Assembly (NCBI RefSeq): GCF_947172395.1
Contig: NC_069102.1
Span: 9,826,442 to 9,890,441 of the forward strand
Length of the DNA stretch: 64,000 nucleotides
Direction: 5' to 3'
DNA from: Bicyclus anynana
Taxonomy: Eukaryota; Arthropoda; Insecta; Lepidoptera; Nymphalidae
Positions 1-9,871 of the stretch are shown one piece after another. Position 1 is the first letter of the stretch. Each line of letters begins with the position of its first letter. Below the pieces are notes generated by a model, which searched no databases, was not told the origin of the DNA, and saw only the letters and a program-made list of their open reading frames with translations. A program made the position numbers and the translations under genes.

Positions 1-1304
1 TAACAAAAATATGAACAATTTTCCGAGTTGCGAAATTCGTCGAATTTTAATTAAATATACGAGTACATAGTTATATCGCCACTAAAATTCAACACTGTCT
101 CACTTATCACCCACTTATACTAGGTATTAAAAACGCAAAACATTTACTACAACTATGAGTAATTATTTTGTACTTAACACTATTATACTTCACTATAAAA
201 GGCAAAACGTTTTCAACGTAAGTTTCGTAACACCATTCCTGAATTAAAGCTGGAAACATACCAAAACCTTGCTCTACTTACCATCACAATTTAAAACTAA
301 AAGAACAACGCTTTCACTTTTTTTTCAAGCCACATTATTATGGTTGTTTCTAACCAGAATATTTAAAGTTAAATTTCGTAAAAGTCATGAAAATTTAAGT
401 TTTACATTTGCATTTTTAGCTGTCTCTAACATACGATTTATCAGTAATAAGGCATCATACTCGACTAATTAATTATATTTTTATATAATTAATATTTTTA
501 ATGCTTTTATTTTTCATTAATAACATACAAATAAAGTTAAAGTTTAGAAAACTTACGCAATAGTCTCGAACACTGCCATCTAGTATACAATAGCGGAACT
601 AAATGTGCAAGAGAGTAGACTTTCGCGTTCCCGCCACCGTTCGTTTATAAAACTATCAAGATCACTTCAGGTAGGTGTTCAAACTTGAAAAATAGGTTAA
701 TCTACAATATCGGATACACAAACAGCCTCGAGTGAAGGGTGGCATGTCCTTGAACAGTGCCCTTTATAAAGTACAATGGAAAATGCCTTCTTTGTAAGCG
801 AACAAGGGGGCTATGTTTAGAAGATATAGGGCATTGTATTTTTGGCGTAGACATCGTTGAAAGTAACAGTCTATTATTATGACATTGTTGTTTGTATATA
901 AATTTATGTTATATTATATATATCATGTACAAATTGGGAAAATATTAGTGAGTTCATGAAAAATACTAAAACCTCGATATGGAAAGTCTTGAATTTACTA
1001 GCGCCACACGCCACACGAAGCTTTATGAAACTACTTGCTTGGAAGTAATCTATTCGATACTAGGTGGCGCTAAATGTGTTGCAAAAATAGGAATCTTACT
1101 ACAGTGAAAAAATTGTGGAGATCGAATTTAAAGGTTTTCTTTTGTTTTGTCTTTTGTTAAACGGTTTTTTTTTAAATTAAAAGTATTGACTTTATCTTGT
1201 AAATAATTGTTGTTTTAAAACAATTTAGAAATAGGATATTATATTTAAGAATAATAATAATTATATATGTGTTAATTAAGAAATTCCGTATAGATGAACA
1301 ATGA
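1..1304. other. AT-rich DNA without recognisable feature
   Basis: No open frame with gene-like character and no match to the repeat families recognised elsewhere in the window. Short poly-T and poly-A runs are the only structure. It could be intergenic or intronic. Confidence 0.5.
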
Positions 1305-1500
1305 ACATACAGAAATACATACATACATATTAACTTAAAGCCTTATTGGTCATTACTGTAGGGATAGATAGACCATCCTTCCACTTGGAAGGTACGATCC
1401 TGGCATAATCCCTTCATCCAACAAGTTCGTCAGTTTAGGGTACTATTGACCTGGCCTTTATTGAGACCGCCCTGGATATGGCCCAGGAATGTTGCCTTGG
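1305..1500 (-). mobile_element. Possible LINE 3' remnant with CATA-type tail
   Basis: A short run of acatacatac units at the left edge is followed by a moderately GC-rich stretch. On the minus strand this reads as a decayed sequence ending in a tetranucleotide microsatellite, the arrangement of a non-LTR retrotransposon 3' end. No reverse-transcriptase motif is visible, so the class is uncertain. Confidence 0.25.
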
Positions 1501-1555
1501 GCATCGGCATCCAATATTGAATCTTCAGAAAACTAATAACACGAAACTTGTTGGT

Positions 1556-1687
1556 AGTGTGGTTTCTAACTTAACTTTAATTTTAAGTTTTCGACTAATT
1601 ATTATCACCATTTTCTTATAGTGTATCTGACGTTTCGAAAGTGCTTGTAAACTAAGCCTAATTGAAATAAATGAATATTGACTGTTG
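1556..1687 (+). mobile_element. LINE-T 3' end
   Basis: 3' terminal part of a non-LTR retrotransposon. It carries the block gacgtttcgaaagtgcttg followed by an AATAAA-like tgaaataaatgaat and then a ttgac-type tail. The same order is seen inverted at 20462-20640, where the tail is the clearer repeat gtcaaagtcaaag. Truncated at the 5' side with no coding part left. A CR1- or Jockey-type origin is likely but not proven. Confidence 0.6.
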
Positions 1688-1760
1688 ACTAGTCATCGCC
1701 CTATCTCAATGTAATTAAATGTAACTCGGTTGAACTCTTCTATGATAGTCATCGTCTTCA

Positions 1761-2001
1761 TCACACTAATATTATAAAGGCGAAAGTTTGTGTGTAAGTG
1801 TGAAAGTGTGTAAGTGTGTAAGTATGTTTGTTCCTCTTTTACGCTGCGGCTACTGAAGCGATTTGGCTGAAATTTGGAATGAAAATAGATTTTACTCTGG
1901 ATTAACACATAGCCTACTTTTCACACCGGAAAAATCCATGGTTCCCGCGGGATTTGTGAAAAACTGAAATCAACGCGGACGAAGTCGCGAGCGTCCGCTA
2001 G
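1761..2001 (+). mobile_element. HEL1 non-autonomous Helitron, complete
   Basis: 241-bp Helitron-like element without coding capacity. It starts with TC (tcacactaatattataaagg) after an A at 1760 and ends with the hairpin arms gcggacg/cgtccgc followed by CTAG and a T at 2002. Insertion between A and T, 5' TC and a 3' hairpin with CTAG are the hallmarks of Lep1-type lepidopteran Helitrons. The interior has the family blocks ttaacacatagcctac and ggaaaaatccatggttccc. The closest thing to a reference copy in the window. Confidence 0.85.
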
Positions 2002-2008
2002 TCATCAA

Positions 2009-2142
2009 TAACAGCCGATGGACGCCCACAGCTGGGCATAAGATTTTGTCCAGACAAAATTCTTTCAAATATCACGGTTTTGAGCCGTCAGCATCCATTT
2101 GCTCACTGTGACCAGCTTGACATGCGTCGGTCCACTTATTTG
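2009..2142 (-). mobile_element. RTE1 3' end, divergent
   Basis: Starts with cagccgatggacgcccac, the reverse complement of the RTE1 3' end, then follows the RTE1 order with many substitutions up to gcgtcggtccac. It lies 7 bp from the CTAG of the HEL1 copy on its left. Coding potential is destroyed. Confidence 0.6.
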
Positions 2143-2504
2143 TTTTTCTGATTGTGTAAGTAAGTGCCTTAAGTAAGTGCCTAGGCTCCTTAATGAGATC
2201 TCAGCGGCGGCACCAGGGGGTCCACCTAGTGCAATAGTGTTATAACATAGCTAATAATATAATAGCAAAAGGTCATTCAACCCAAATTATCGGTTGAAGT
2301 ACAAATATAAAATTTGGCATGGAGGTAGTTTATAGTTAGTAGACGTCCGCTATGAAAGGATTTTGCAATAGGGATTAAGGAGGTTTAAGGGGAGTTTAGT
2401 TTTTTTTGTGATTTTGAAGTTAAAAGATTTTATTTTTCTGTTTATAGTCTGTCCTAGCACGTCCTAGCATAATGAACGAGAGCGCCCCAGTACAGGCAGT
2501 TTCG
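2143..2504. other. No feature seen
   Basis: Low-copy sequence with a small direct repeat (taagtaagtgcc and aagtaagtgcc near 2155-2181). No gene or recognised element. Confidence 0.4.
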
Positions 2505-2680
2505 TTTTTTTCATTTTAACACAACATTACTGACCTGATTTTCATGAAAATTAAATGGGACCTATCTGGAAGTATATGCTTTCAAACAATAAAAGAATTT
2601 TCAAAATTGTTTAAGAAATGACGAAGTTATGAGGTAATAAACATTAAAAAAAATGAAAAAAAATATTACGCGTTCAATTG
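2505..2680 (+). repeat. REP-F, copy 1
   Basis: Shares order and sequence with the inverted stretch at 42537-42730: ttaacacaa, ctgattttcatgaaaat, gggac..tctgga, caaaattg and aatgacgaagttatgaggt. Only about 60-75% similar by eye, so an old dispersed repeat. It resembles the lepidopteran repeats that carry an accgacttc motif; class unknown. Confidence 0.55.
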
Positions 2681-3109
2681 AGAACCTCCTCATTTTTAAA
2701 ATGGGTTAAAAATAGTAACACAAAGATTCGTTAAGAGCTTTTGCGTTTGCGGGAACATGTTTAAAAAATGCACACACAACATTTACGTCTCCGCTTAAAA
2801 TTTTTTTTTTATAAAAACATACTTCAAAAATAAAGCGAAAACTACGAAATATATAAAAATAAAAGGCACAAATTGAATCCGGCGGCAGTATTAAACCACT
2901 ATGAGCGCGAATCCCTCTTGAATAACTTAAAAGATGGCGCCTCGGGCGACGATTTTAGAAGAGATTATTTTGAAGAGCACAATCTATGTAAGTGTTAGTT
3001 ACTCGTGCCTAGATACAGTTTCATTACAAACGTGGTTTAGGTTCGGAATTTCGATATTCAGGTCACAAGTTAGGTTCAAAAGTAATTTCAATTTAGTAAT
3101 GGAATTTCT
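2681..3109. other. No feature seen
   Basis: AT-rich low-copy DNA. A 62-codon frame at 2934-3122 has no recognisable family signature and runs into a SINE5 remnant, so it is not called as a gene. Confidence 0.4.
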
Positions 3110-3190
3110 AGAAAAATCTTAATAATAGTCTGGAGTGGTAAGGTATATCGGAGCACCATACACGCCCGTGCTTCGACGCGCATCCTGCGC
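3110..3190 (+). mobile_element. SINE5 fragment
   Basis: Contains aaaaatcttaataatagtctggagt and the gcccgtgcttcgacgcgcat block in the same order as the longer copy at 17944-18155. Short and diverged. Confidence 0.4.
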
Positions 3191-3240
3191 ATTTTCACCA
3201 AAGTAACATCATTATCATTATTATTATCATCTGTGTGTCT

Positions 3241-3275
3241 GTGATGATAATGATGATGATCATCATTATCATCAC
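3241..3275. repeat. 35-bp near-perfect palindrome
   Basis: Two 17-bp arms, starting gtgatgataatgatgat, are exact inverted copies around a single central base. It consists of GAT/ATC units, like the tails of RTE1 elements placed tail to tail. Possibly two opposed microsatellite tails, or a snap-back replication product. Confidence 0.7.
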
Positions 3276-3571
3276 AGAATAGTACAAGGCGTATTTGTGA
3301 GCGCATACCACTGACATAATTATTTTCATAAAGACTGCTGGCTTGGTGTGTATTGCGTTTACTTTTCTTTTTCCCTGGGAACTCGTAGAAGCGGTAATAA
3401 AGGCTACCGCTTTATCCTGAATCGCATTTCTTCTACAGCTGTGATAAAGGCGACCTCTTTGCGAATGTATTGCATTAGAACTGAAAGGTTCTGATTTAGA
3501 TTGCCAGTTTAAAGAGTTTAATATCTAGAATATCGAACGTCCGTATAAGGAACGAGGAAATTATTAGTGTC
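3276..3571. other. No feature seen
   Basis: Low-copy DNA; nothing supportable. Confidence 0.4.
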
Positions 3572-3653
3572 TGTATCTATAAATGAAGAGTTTGTTTGGT
3601 TGAACGCGCTAATCTTAGAAACTACTATTTCGAATTGAAAAATTATACAGAGC
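3572..3653 (+). mobile_element. HEL2 5' part, truncated
   Basis: Carries gaagagtttgtttggttgaacgcgctaat, split here by family comparison, and a diverged actactatttcgaattgaaaaatt, as in the HEL2 copies at 40547 and 55332. It stops abruptly where an inverted HEL1 copy begins, so the 3' half is missing. Confidence 0.55.
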
Positions 3654-3840
3654 TATCGGACGCTCGCGTGGAATTTAGTTTGTTACAAATCACGCGGGAA
3701 TCATGGATTTTTCCGGGATGAAAAGTAGTCTACATGTTAATCCAGAATAAAATCTATTTCCATTCCAAATTTCAGATCGCTTCTGTAGTTACGGCGTTAA
3801 AGAGTAACAAACATCCATACAAACATTCGCGTTATTAGGA
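3654..3840 (-). mobile_element. HEL1, inverted, decayed 3' hairpin
   Basis: Minus-strand HEL1: the 5' TCCTAATAACGCGAATG end lies at 3840 with the expected A on its 5' side (T at 3841 on the plus strand). The 3' hairpin end reads atcggacgctcgcgtgg and has lost the gacttcgtc loop. The body contains the gggatgaaaagtag and ttaatccaga blocks. Confidence 0.75.
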
Positions 3841-3924
3841 TTCAATTTCCGAGATTCGGCCAAAAATGCAAGATTTCAATGGAATACTAATATATTTTAC
3901 AAAACTATCTCTGGTCCAATCAAG

Positions 3925-4093
3925 ATGACGTTCAGGAACCCTCAACCACTCTCTAAACGCGCGCTGCGAACGGGGGAGCGCCGCGTCGCAGTTTGGATCA
4001 TGCCGCGTTGCAAGAACCAGCTCATGATTAAGGGCCTCGTATAGGTTCAAACTAGTCGGGCATACTCCGACGTTGCATCACGTGAGATTTAAC
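3925..4093 (-). repeat. REP-U, copy 1 (inverted)
   Basis: Reverse complement shares tcggagtatgcccgactag, the gggcccttagtcatgagct-like block and ggcacgatccaaactg with the copies at 35275 and 48764. A 71-codon minus frame (3835-4050) runs through it but resembles no family I recognise; I treat it as repeat-derived. Confidence 0.6.
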
Positions 4094-4127
4094 CGTAATT
4101 TATAATAATTTAATATGACTAATAATA

Positions 4128-4294
4128 TCTATACCTACTATTATTATAAAGAGGAAAAACTTGATTGTTTGTTTGTATGTTTTGCATATGCTCTGAAACT
4201 ACTGAACCGAATTGAGAAATTCTTTCAGTGTTAGCCCATTTATCAAGAAAGACTATAGGCTATATATAGGATGAAACCGCACGACGTATGCTAG
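4128..4294 (+). mobile_element. HEL2, complete
   Basis: Starts TCTATACCTACTATT after A4127 and ends gtatgCTAG before T4295. Interior has actactgaaccgaattgag, gttagcccatttatc and ctataggctatata. It differs from HEL1 in its 3' part (gaaaccgc...gcCTAG type) but keeps the A/T insertion rule. Confidence 0.7.
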
Positions 4295-4793
4295 TATTTA
4301 TATAAATAAACACTGGCTACACCTATACACTTTGAATATTCTTATTTAAGAAAGCTTTGTACAAAGAAATACCTCGGGACTAAAATTTTGTACTCTCTGA
4401 TTTTTCAAGGAACTTAATAAATCGCGCTCGTATGTTAAACTGCACCTGCGTTAGACAGGTCTTGGGAACAAATATAAACAGGGGGAGAGAAATATTAACT
4501 GACAGCAATAATCTTGTTAGTCGAGGAGCCAAAGAGAAAATTTAGGGATGTACTAGATCTCTAAATTTCCTCTTTGGCTCTTTGATTCAAATGCCGCGCA
4601 GTTGAATATGAGAAAGGGATACCTCCACCAAGTTTGAGCCCATAATATAGTAGACATATTACTTTACGGCGGTTGAACTTATGGGATGATGCCTGGCATG
4701 ATGTTGAGTACCTCCACCAAGAACGAGTACCTACCTCCTAAATTGGTGGGTAGTTTATAATTATGAATAACACGCACGATAGTTTAAATTCTT
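4295..4793. other. Low-copy DNA with a hairpin
   Basis: No gene. Contains the 24-bp-stem hairpin listed separately and a repeated cctccaccaag motif (about 4623 and 4713). Confidence 0.4.
4526..4580. repeat. Hairpin, 24-bp stem, 7-nt loop
   Basis: agccaaagagaaaatttagg pairs with cctctttggct-containing sequence: positions 4526-4549 against 4557-4580 with two mismatches. The geometry is that of a short foldback; no flanking element was recognised. Confidence 0.75.
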
Positions 4794-5190
4794 AAAGGAG
4801 ATGGTCTAAAATTGTATGGAGCCCAGGCCCAGTCATTGTACCCTATCGGAAATAGAAGAAAATATTTTTTTTTAACTATTTTTGATTATACAAATCTACA
4901 AATTTACTTTAATTCTTTCGAAATAATATTAATTATCTCCCGAGAAATGCAACACTATTATGGGTAATAATGGCGGATTGATGACGTTTTCAATGCAGTA
5001 ATCAATTTGACGTTTGCTGTCATGTCATAGTTGCTTTAAGGGCGCCATCTTGATATAACTCAAAAACTTGGGTTTTAATTTTATTTATTTATTTTTACTT
5101 AGTTACATTTATTGATTTTAATAAATTTTAATAAGATCCTTGTATTTTTTTAATTTTTATGATATAGGGTACAAATGGACTATCTCTTTT
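4794..5190 (+). mobile_element. MITE-1, copy 1
   Basis: 397-bp non-coding TIR element. The left end aaaggagatggtc and the inverted right end gactatctcttt are imperfect TIRs. A second copy at 41693-42102 is collinear over its whole length (gtatggagcccagg, ttgattatacaaatctac, aatggcggattgatgacg, aacttgggttttaatttta). Two independent insertions with the same ends support a mobile element. Superfamily not assigned because the target duplication is unclear. Confidence 0.75.
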
Positions 5191-5337
5191 CCATATTATG
5201 TTTATTCTTAAGTTTGAATTTTTAAATTAAGAACTTTTCACGCAGTTAGGTTATTCATAAATAGGTAATAATACATGTTTACTGGTATAATGTCATACTG
5301 GACCAACAAGTTAAAAAATAATTATATTATGTAAGAA

Positions 5338-6640
5338 GAACGTTCATTATTTTACCGACGCGACCTTTGCTTAGAAAAAACACGTGTTTTTATTCAAAAG
5401 CAAGCATTTCTACGTTGTAAAGCCCACACATTACAGTAATTGTCGCTTGTTCGGCACAAACGAAGCGACCTCTCCAACAAAGCACCATCGCTGTAAGAAT
5501 CTTGCTGTAAGCCGCTTGTTCCACATACTGAGGTGGAGCTAAAATGGGTTACACACGTAAAAATTATGTTACCTGAATTCAAGCCCTGACAATTAAAATC
5601 CAACTTTATTTATTTTTAACGCAAAAAGTATTCTCTACACTAATATTATAAAGAGTAAAGCATTTTTGTAAATTTGTATATAGCGATTAAGCACAGAAAA
5701 ACAAAAATGTTTCATTATTTTACCGCAGTTTGCTTAAAAAAACACGTGTTTATATTCAAAAGCAAGCATTTCTAAGTTGTAAAGCCCACACATTACAGTA
5801 ATTGTCGCTTGTTCGGCACAAACGAAGCGACCTCTCTAACAAAGCACCATCGCTGTAAGAATCTTGCTGTAAGCCGCTTGTTCCACATACTGAGGTGGAG
5901 CTAAAATGGGTTACACACGTGCAAATTATGTCACCAGAATTCAAGCCCTGACAATCAAAATCCAACTTTTTTCATTTTTAACGCAAAAAAGTATTACACT
6001 AATCCCACTATCCTACTAATATTATAAACGCGTAAGTTTGTATGGATGTTTGGATGTTTGTTACCCTTTGACACCGCTACTACTGAAAGGATTTGGCTAA
6101 AATTTGGAATGATAATAGATTTTACTTTGGATTATCACATAGGCTACTTTATATTTATATCCCGAAAAAATCCATGGTTTCCCGAGATTTGCGAAAACTG
6201 ATGATTTTGATGATATGAATGTTTATTACTCTTTCATGCCTCGACTACTGAACCAAATGTGCTGAAATATGGTATTGAGATATATTATAGCATGGATTAA
6301 CCCATAGGCTACTTTTTATCCCGGTAAAATCAATGGTTTCCGAGGGACTTGTGAAAACGTTCCACGCGGACGAAGTCGCGGGCGTCCGCTAGTATTATAT
6401 AGAGCAAAGCATTTTTGTCAGTTTGTTTATAGCGATAAGGCACAGAAAAACAAAAGTTTTTCATTATTTTACCGACGTTAGCTTAGAAAAACAGGTGTTT
6501 TTATTCAAAAGCAAGCATTTCTACATACTGAGTTGAGCATAAAGCTAAAATTGCTGCACACGTATAAATTATGTCACCAGAATTCAAGCCCTGACATATT
6601 AAATCATACTTTATTTAGCTTCAACGCAAAAAAACTATAA
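5338..6640 (+). repeat. Tandem array of 362-bp units (3 units)
   Basis: Units 1 and 2 are head-to-tail with a pitch of 362 bp (caaaagcaagcatttcta at 5395 and 5757). Unit 3 resumes at 6506; after removal of the 382-bp HEL1 at 6011-6392 its pitch is 367 bp. Unit 3 has an internal deletion of roughly 130 bp after catttctac. Each unit junction carries ctaatattataaagag-like sequence, so the unit itself is probably Helitron-derived. The 69-codon minus frames in units 1 and 2 are mirror copies inside the repeat, not genes. Confidence 0.8.
6011..6392 (+). mobile_element. HEL1 dimer variant, complete
   Basis: Starts TCCTACTAATATTATAAACG after A6010 and ends cgtccgCTAG before T6393. The body is duplicated internally: two rounds of actactga...cataggctacttt...tccatggttt...gcgaaaac before a single 3' hairpin. 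The same duplicated layout occurs at 57334-57694. Inserted into the 362-bp tandem array. Confidence 0.85.
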
Positions 6641-6644
6641 CAAA

Positions 6645-6808
6645 GAGTAAAGATTTGATTGTAGCGAAACTACTGGACCGATTTTAAACATTCTTTCACC
6701 AATGCAAAGCTACATTATCAGCAATTAACATACCTTTTATTTTATCCCCCTATTCCCACGGGAACGGGAAATACGTGGGTGAAACTCCGGTGTGTAATGT
6801 ACCGCTAG
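6645..6808 (+). mobile_element. HEL2 copy
   Basis: Has actactggaccgattttaaa, attctttcaccaatgcaaagctac, cccacgggaacgggaaatac and ends accgCTAG followed by T. It follows the 362-bp array directly, so array and HEL2 may form one composite. Confidence 0.6.
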
Positions 6809-6865
6809 TGAGTAGGCAGGTTTTTAAACTAGTGTGTGTCAAGAGCAGGAAAATGCATGAGCTCT

Positions 6866-6955
6866 ATTTTATAACGATGTTTTATAAGTCAAAATTCGAA
6901 TTTCAAGTTTTAATCCCTCTCTATCTGTAGTATCGTGTTAGAGAGTGATATAAAT
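6866..6955 (+). mobile_element. MITE-5 foldback, decayed copy
   Basis: Shares ataacgatgttttataa, ccctctctatctgtagtat and cgtgttagagagtgata with the copies at 10199 and 35655. The two arms around the gtatcgtgtt centre are partly complementary. Confidence 0.5.
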
Positions 6956-6959
6956 ACAC

Positions 6960-7339
6960 TGGTCAATACGGGTCTAGGGCCATGTAGAGCAATAGACCCT
7001 ATGAGGTATGGGTAGGGAGACTCATAGCTCATAGGGCTTGTAAGAAAGATAAATTATATTACATTAAATACATTGTGTAAATGTGACCCATTTTCTACCG
7101 CTCTGTAATATTGGTGTGTCTTCTTTGCCCCAGTTTCAAAGAGTGACATACTCGTAATATGTATTAAACCAATATTTTGCAATACATTTTTTTCTTTATT
7201 AGTCCCCCCCCCCCCCCCTCTATTTAATATTTATTAATACTCCTTAACTTTTCTTAAAGCTTGGTGATATAAGATTAATATGTACATATTATTACTAATC
7301 GTATTTTATTTTATATAATTTTATTATTTTATAATTATT
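6960..7339. other. Low-copy DNA with poly-C run
   Basis: No gene. A run of about 14 C lies at 7204-7218. The rest is AT-rich. Confidence 0.4.
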
Positions 7340-7609
7340 GTTAGCGACGCCGCAAAAGTATGTCCGATCGGTCCGTGAGCTCACCCTGGGGTCATGCCTG
7401 AAAATCAGCACTACAGCTCTCAACTGTAGTATCGAGCTGAGGCAGCGCCCCTTTCAGCTGAATTTCTTTATTATATTATTATACTAAGTACAGACAGAGG
7501 AACTTTGTAATTTAAGTAGGTATCTTTAAGTAGTTTGTAAGCTCTGTTAGTATTACTTTGTAATTTCTTCTTGATTTTTTTTAATTTGTATTTTTAGCTG
7601 AATAAAGGA

Positions 7610-7643
<34 letters not shown>
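7340..7643 (+). mobile_element. LINE 3' end with ATT microsatellite tail
   Basis: Ends gctgaataaaggattttatt followed by about ten ATT units. The AATAAA signal just before a 3-bp microsatellite is typical of a non-LTR retrotransposon 3' end. Upstream, gagctcaccctggggtcatg and ctcaactgtagtatcgagct probably belong to its 3' UTR. No coding part remains. Confidence 0.55.
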
Positions 7644-7646
<3 letters not shown>

Positions 7647-7786
7647 ATTGTATTTCTCCTCCAAGAGTGTAACGGAATGGTATGGAAGAGTTTTATACAT
7701 CAGAACTAAACTATTTATTGAAGGCATCTCATAAACATCAAATACACAGTCTAGCCTTCTGACTAATCGAAAAGGCTAATCAATAT

Positions 7787-8056
7787 CAACATCATTATCA
7801 ACCCATATTCGGCTCACTGCTGAGCTCGAGTCTCTTCTCAGAATAAGAGGGGTTAGGCCAATATTCCACCACAATAGCCCAATACGGATTGGCAGACATC
7901 ACACTCTGGTATGCCGGTTTCCTCACGATTTTTTCCTTAACTGTGTGAGACACGTGATATTTAATTTCTTAAAATGCACATGAGGTGCATCCCCCGGACC
8001 GAATTCGAACCCACACCCGGAATTGGAGGCAGAGGTCATATCCACTGGGCTGATGA
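7787..8056 (-). mobile_element. SINE1, inverted, near complete
   Basis: Reverse complement runs from the tRNA-like head (cccagtggatatgacctc, B box ggttcgaattcg-like) through tatcacgtgtctcac and aacatcg-like blocks to gagccgaatatgggttgata. The extreme 5' end (gagccgtgatag) is lost and gatgacgat follows instead; internal loss near the tctgcgtgtg block. Confidence 0.8.
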
Positions 8057-8937
8057 CGATAAGATGATACGAGTCGAACACAGAACCACCAGTCTCTAAG
8101 TCGGTCAAAATAAAATTAAAAAAAAACATTACTTAGTTAAATAAATACAAAGTGCATAAGATAAAACAAACCTACTCGGTAGTACAAACAAAACTATTTG
8201 AACTGCCGTAACCGGTAAAGTGTCTCCGCTTTATTTGTAGCGCTCAAACATAAACATCCGTGCTGCATTACAGCTGCGAATGCCTAACAACAACTACTTA
8301 CAAACAAACTAACTAACTAACTAACTAAACTATTGATAGTGACGTCATCACCTACAAGTCATGAAGCTCTTAAGATCCGAAGTAACACCAATATTATGCT
8401 CACTAGAATCATTACATTATCACTAAAATGTAAAATGATTACTTACTGTCTATTAGCAACCCATTTCTCTGTTAAGAGTGTGCAATATGTAATTTGGTGG
8501 TTAGGTTAGGTTAGGATCTCGGATTCTTGAAAAGTTAGGAGCCTGATATTTGGGTAAATGATATTTTAAAGTGTTAGCTTCGTTATGACTATACAAAATA
8601 AACAATTTGTAAAACTTTTCCGGATAGTTTATTTTTTTGAAAAATACATGTTTTGCTCACATTTTGCTTTCAATCTCAGGAAAAGCAAACTTATTTTCTT
8701 AAATTTTTGTTTTGTATAGAAAATTAGGTATATATCTTGAACATGGCCAATTTGTTTTTCGTTATGTTGTTTAATTTACTTGCAATTAGGTAAAAATGGT
8801 TTTGGCGCTCACGTCATAAAATTTGCGTCGCGCGTCAATCGCTCCATGCTTTTCACTCACGTGAAAAGTCATAATTCGGCGTCCCGTTTGCGCTTCGAAT
8901 TTTATCCATATCGTACCGACGCGCTGCGCGCTCTTAA
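8057..8937. other. Low-copy DNA; ACTA and TTAGG short tandems
   Basis: No gene called. Contains a short (CTAA)n run at about 8307-8331 and three perfect TTAGG units at 8501-8515. The GC-richer part 8780-8937 opens a 118-codon plus frame, but the frame runs into an inverted SINE1 and has no family signature. Confidence 0.4.
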
Positions 8938-9079
8938 GCACGAGTCTCTTTTCAGAATGAGAAGGGTTAGGCCAATAGTCCACCTCGCTGCACGCTGGCC
9001 CAATGCGGATTGGCAGACTTCACACACGCAGAGAATAGAGAAAATTCCCAGGTATGCATGTTTCTCACGATGTTTTTCC
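8938..9079 (-). mobile_element. SINE1 3' part, inverted
   Basis: Reverse complement has aacatcgtgagaaacatgc, ctctgcgtgtgtgaagtct and ggccagcg...ctcattctgaaaagagactc. The tRNA-like head is absent: truncated after the catcgtgag block, as expected from incomplete reverse transcription. Confidence 0.75.
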
Positions 9080-9382
9080 ATGATAAGGATATCAAATGAA
9101 ATGGTTTGTTGTCATATGAAAAAAATAGTCACGTGACTTAAATCCAATACTTATAATTTTTAGTGTGTGCGAAAAGTGTGATTATTTAGTTTTTTAAGCT
9201 ATTTTATTTTATTTTTCAATACGTTTACTTACATTATATATTTATGTTCAATAGGCAAACACAAAGTAGTACATTTGTCTGCTCAGTGGATTAGCAAAAT
9301 TCGAATCACTTTTGTAGGCACTTAACATGTTTTAGTAGGTATAGAATGTCGTTGCTTGTAAAGATATTAGGTAGATTGTTAG

Positions 9383-9551
9383 AGACTCAATAGCTCAACG
9401 GTAAGAGCGGTCGGACTCATCAACGAGGGATGATGGTTCGATCCCCCCCATTGGTCTATTGTCGTACCCACTCCTAATACAGTCTTTCCCGACTAGGTGG
9501 AGGGGAATACGAATATTGATCATATTTAAAAAAGATATGGCTAATATTCTT
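9383..9551 (+). mobile_element. SINE3, tRNA-derived
   Basis: Head resembles a tRNA gene: A-box-like tagctcaacggtaagagcgg and B box ggttcgatccc about 45 bp apart. Downstream ccgactaggtggaggggaat and a tail ggctaatattcttt are not tRNA. No acceptor-stem pairing is evident, so this is a SINE and not a tRNA gene. Only copy in the window. Confidence 0.7.
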
Positions 9552-9871
9552 TAAAAGAAAAAAGATATGAAATTAAAACATTTGAAATGATATATGTAGG
9601 TCTCGTTGCAGTACTACAGGCAGTCAAGCGAAGTAGGCGATCTTCCCAGTACTTTGCAGATGCAGTGCAGTTTGTACGAAAATTAAGCGACATTTTAAGC
9701 GCTGGCAAACGTTCTCCTTTTAAGAGGTCGTCCTCAATTATAACCCCGTTTTCAATATAAAAGAACAGCATTTTCTTTGTATGAACGCGTATCATGTAAC
9801 AAATATGCAAAACTTAAAAAGAGCAATTTCTGCTTGGATATGAAGTCATAAACCTACTTAAATATAAACCA
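9552..9871. other. No feature seen
   Basis: Low-copy DNA. An 89-codon minus frame (9541-9810) shows no recognisable motif. Confidence 0.4.

Noticed and set aside
3088..3306. Histidine/aspartate-rich frame
   Set aside because: Encoded by GAT/ATC simple repeats and the 35-bp palindrome.
5394..5965. Two similar 69-codon minus frames, looking like a duplicated small gene
   Set aside because: They are the same positions of two units of a 362-bp tandem repeat; the third unit is deleted there and no function is visible.
8780..9136. 118-codon plus frame in GC-richer DNA
   Set aside because: Its second half is antisense SINE1 and no domain is visible in the first half.
9383..9455. Possible tRNA gene with tagctcaacggtaagagc and ggttcgatccc
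   Set aside because: Acceptor-stem pairing is not evident and a non-tRNA tail follows; called SINE3.
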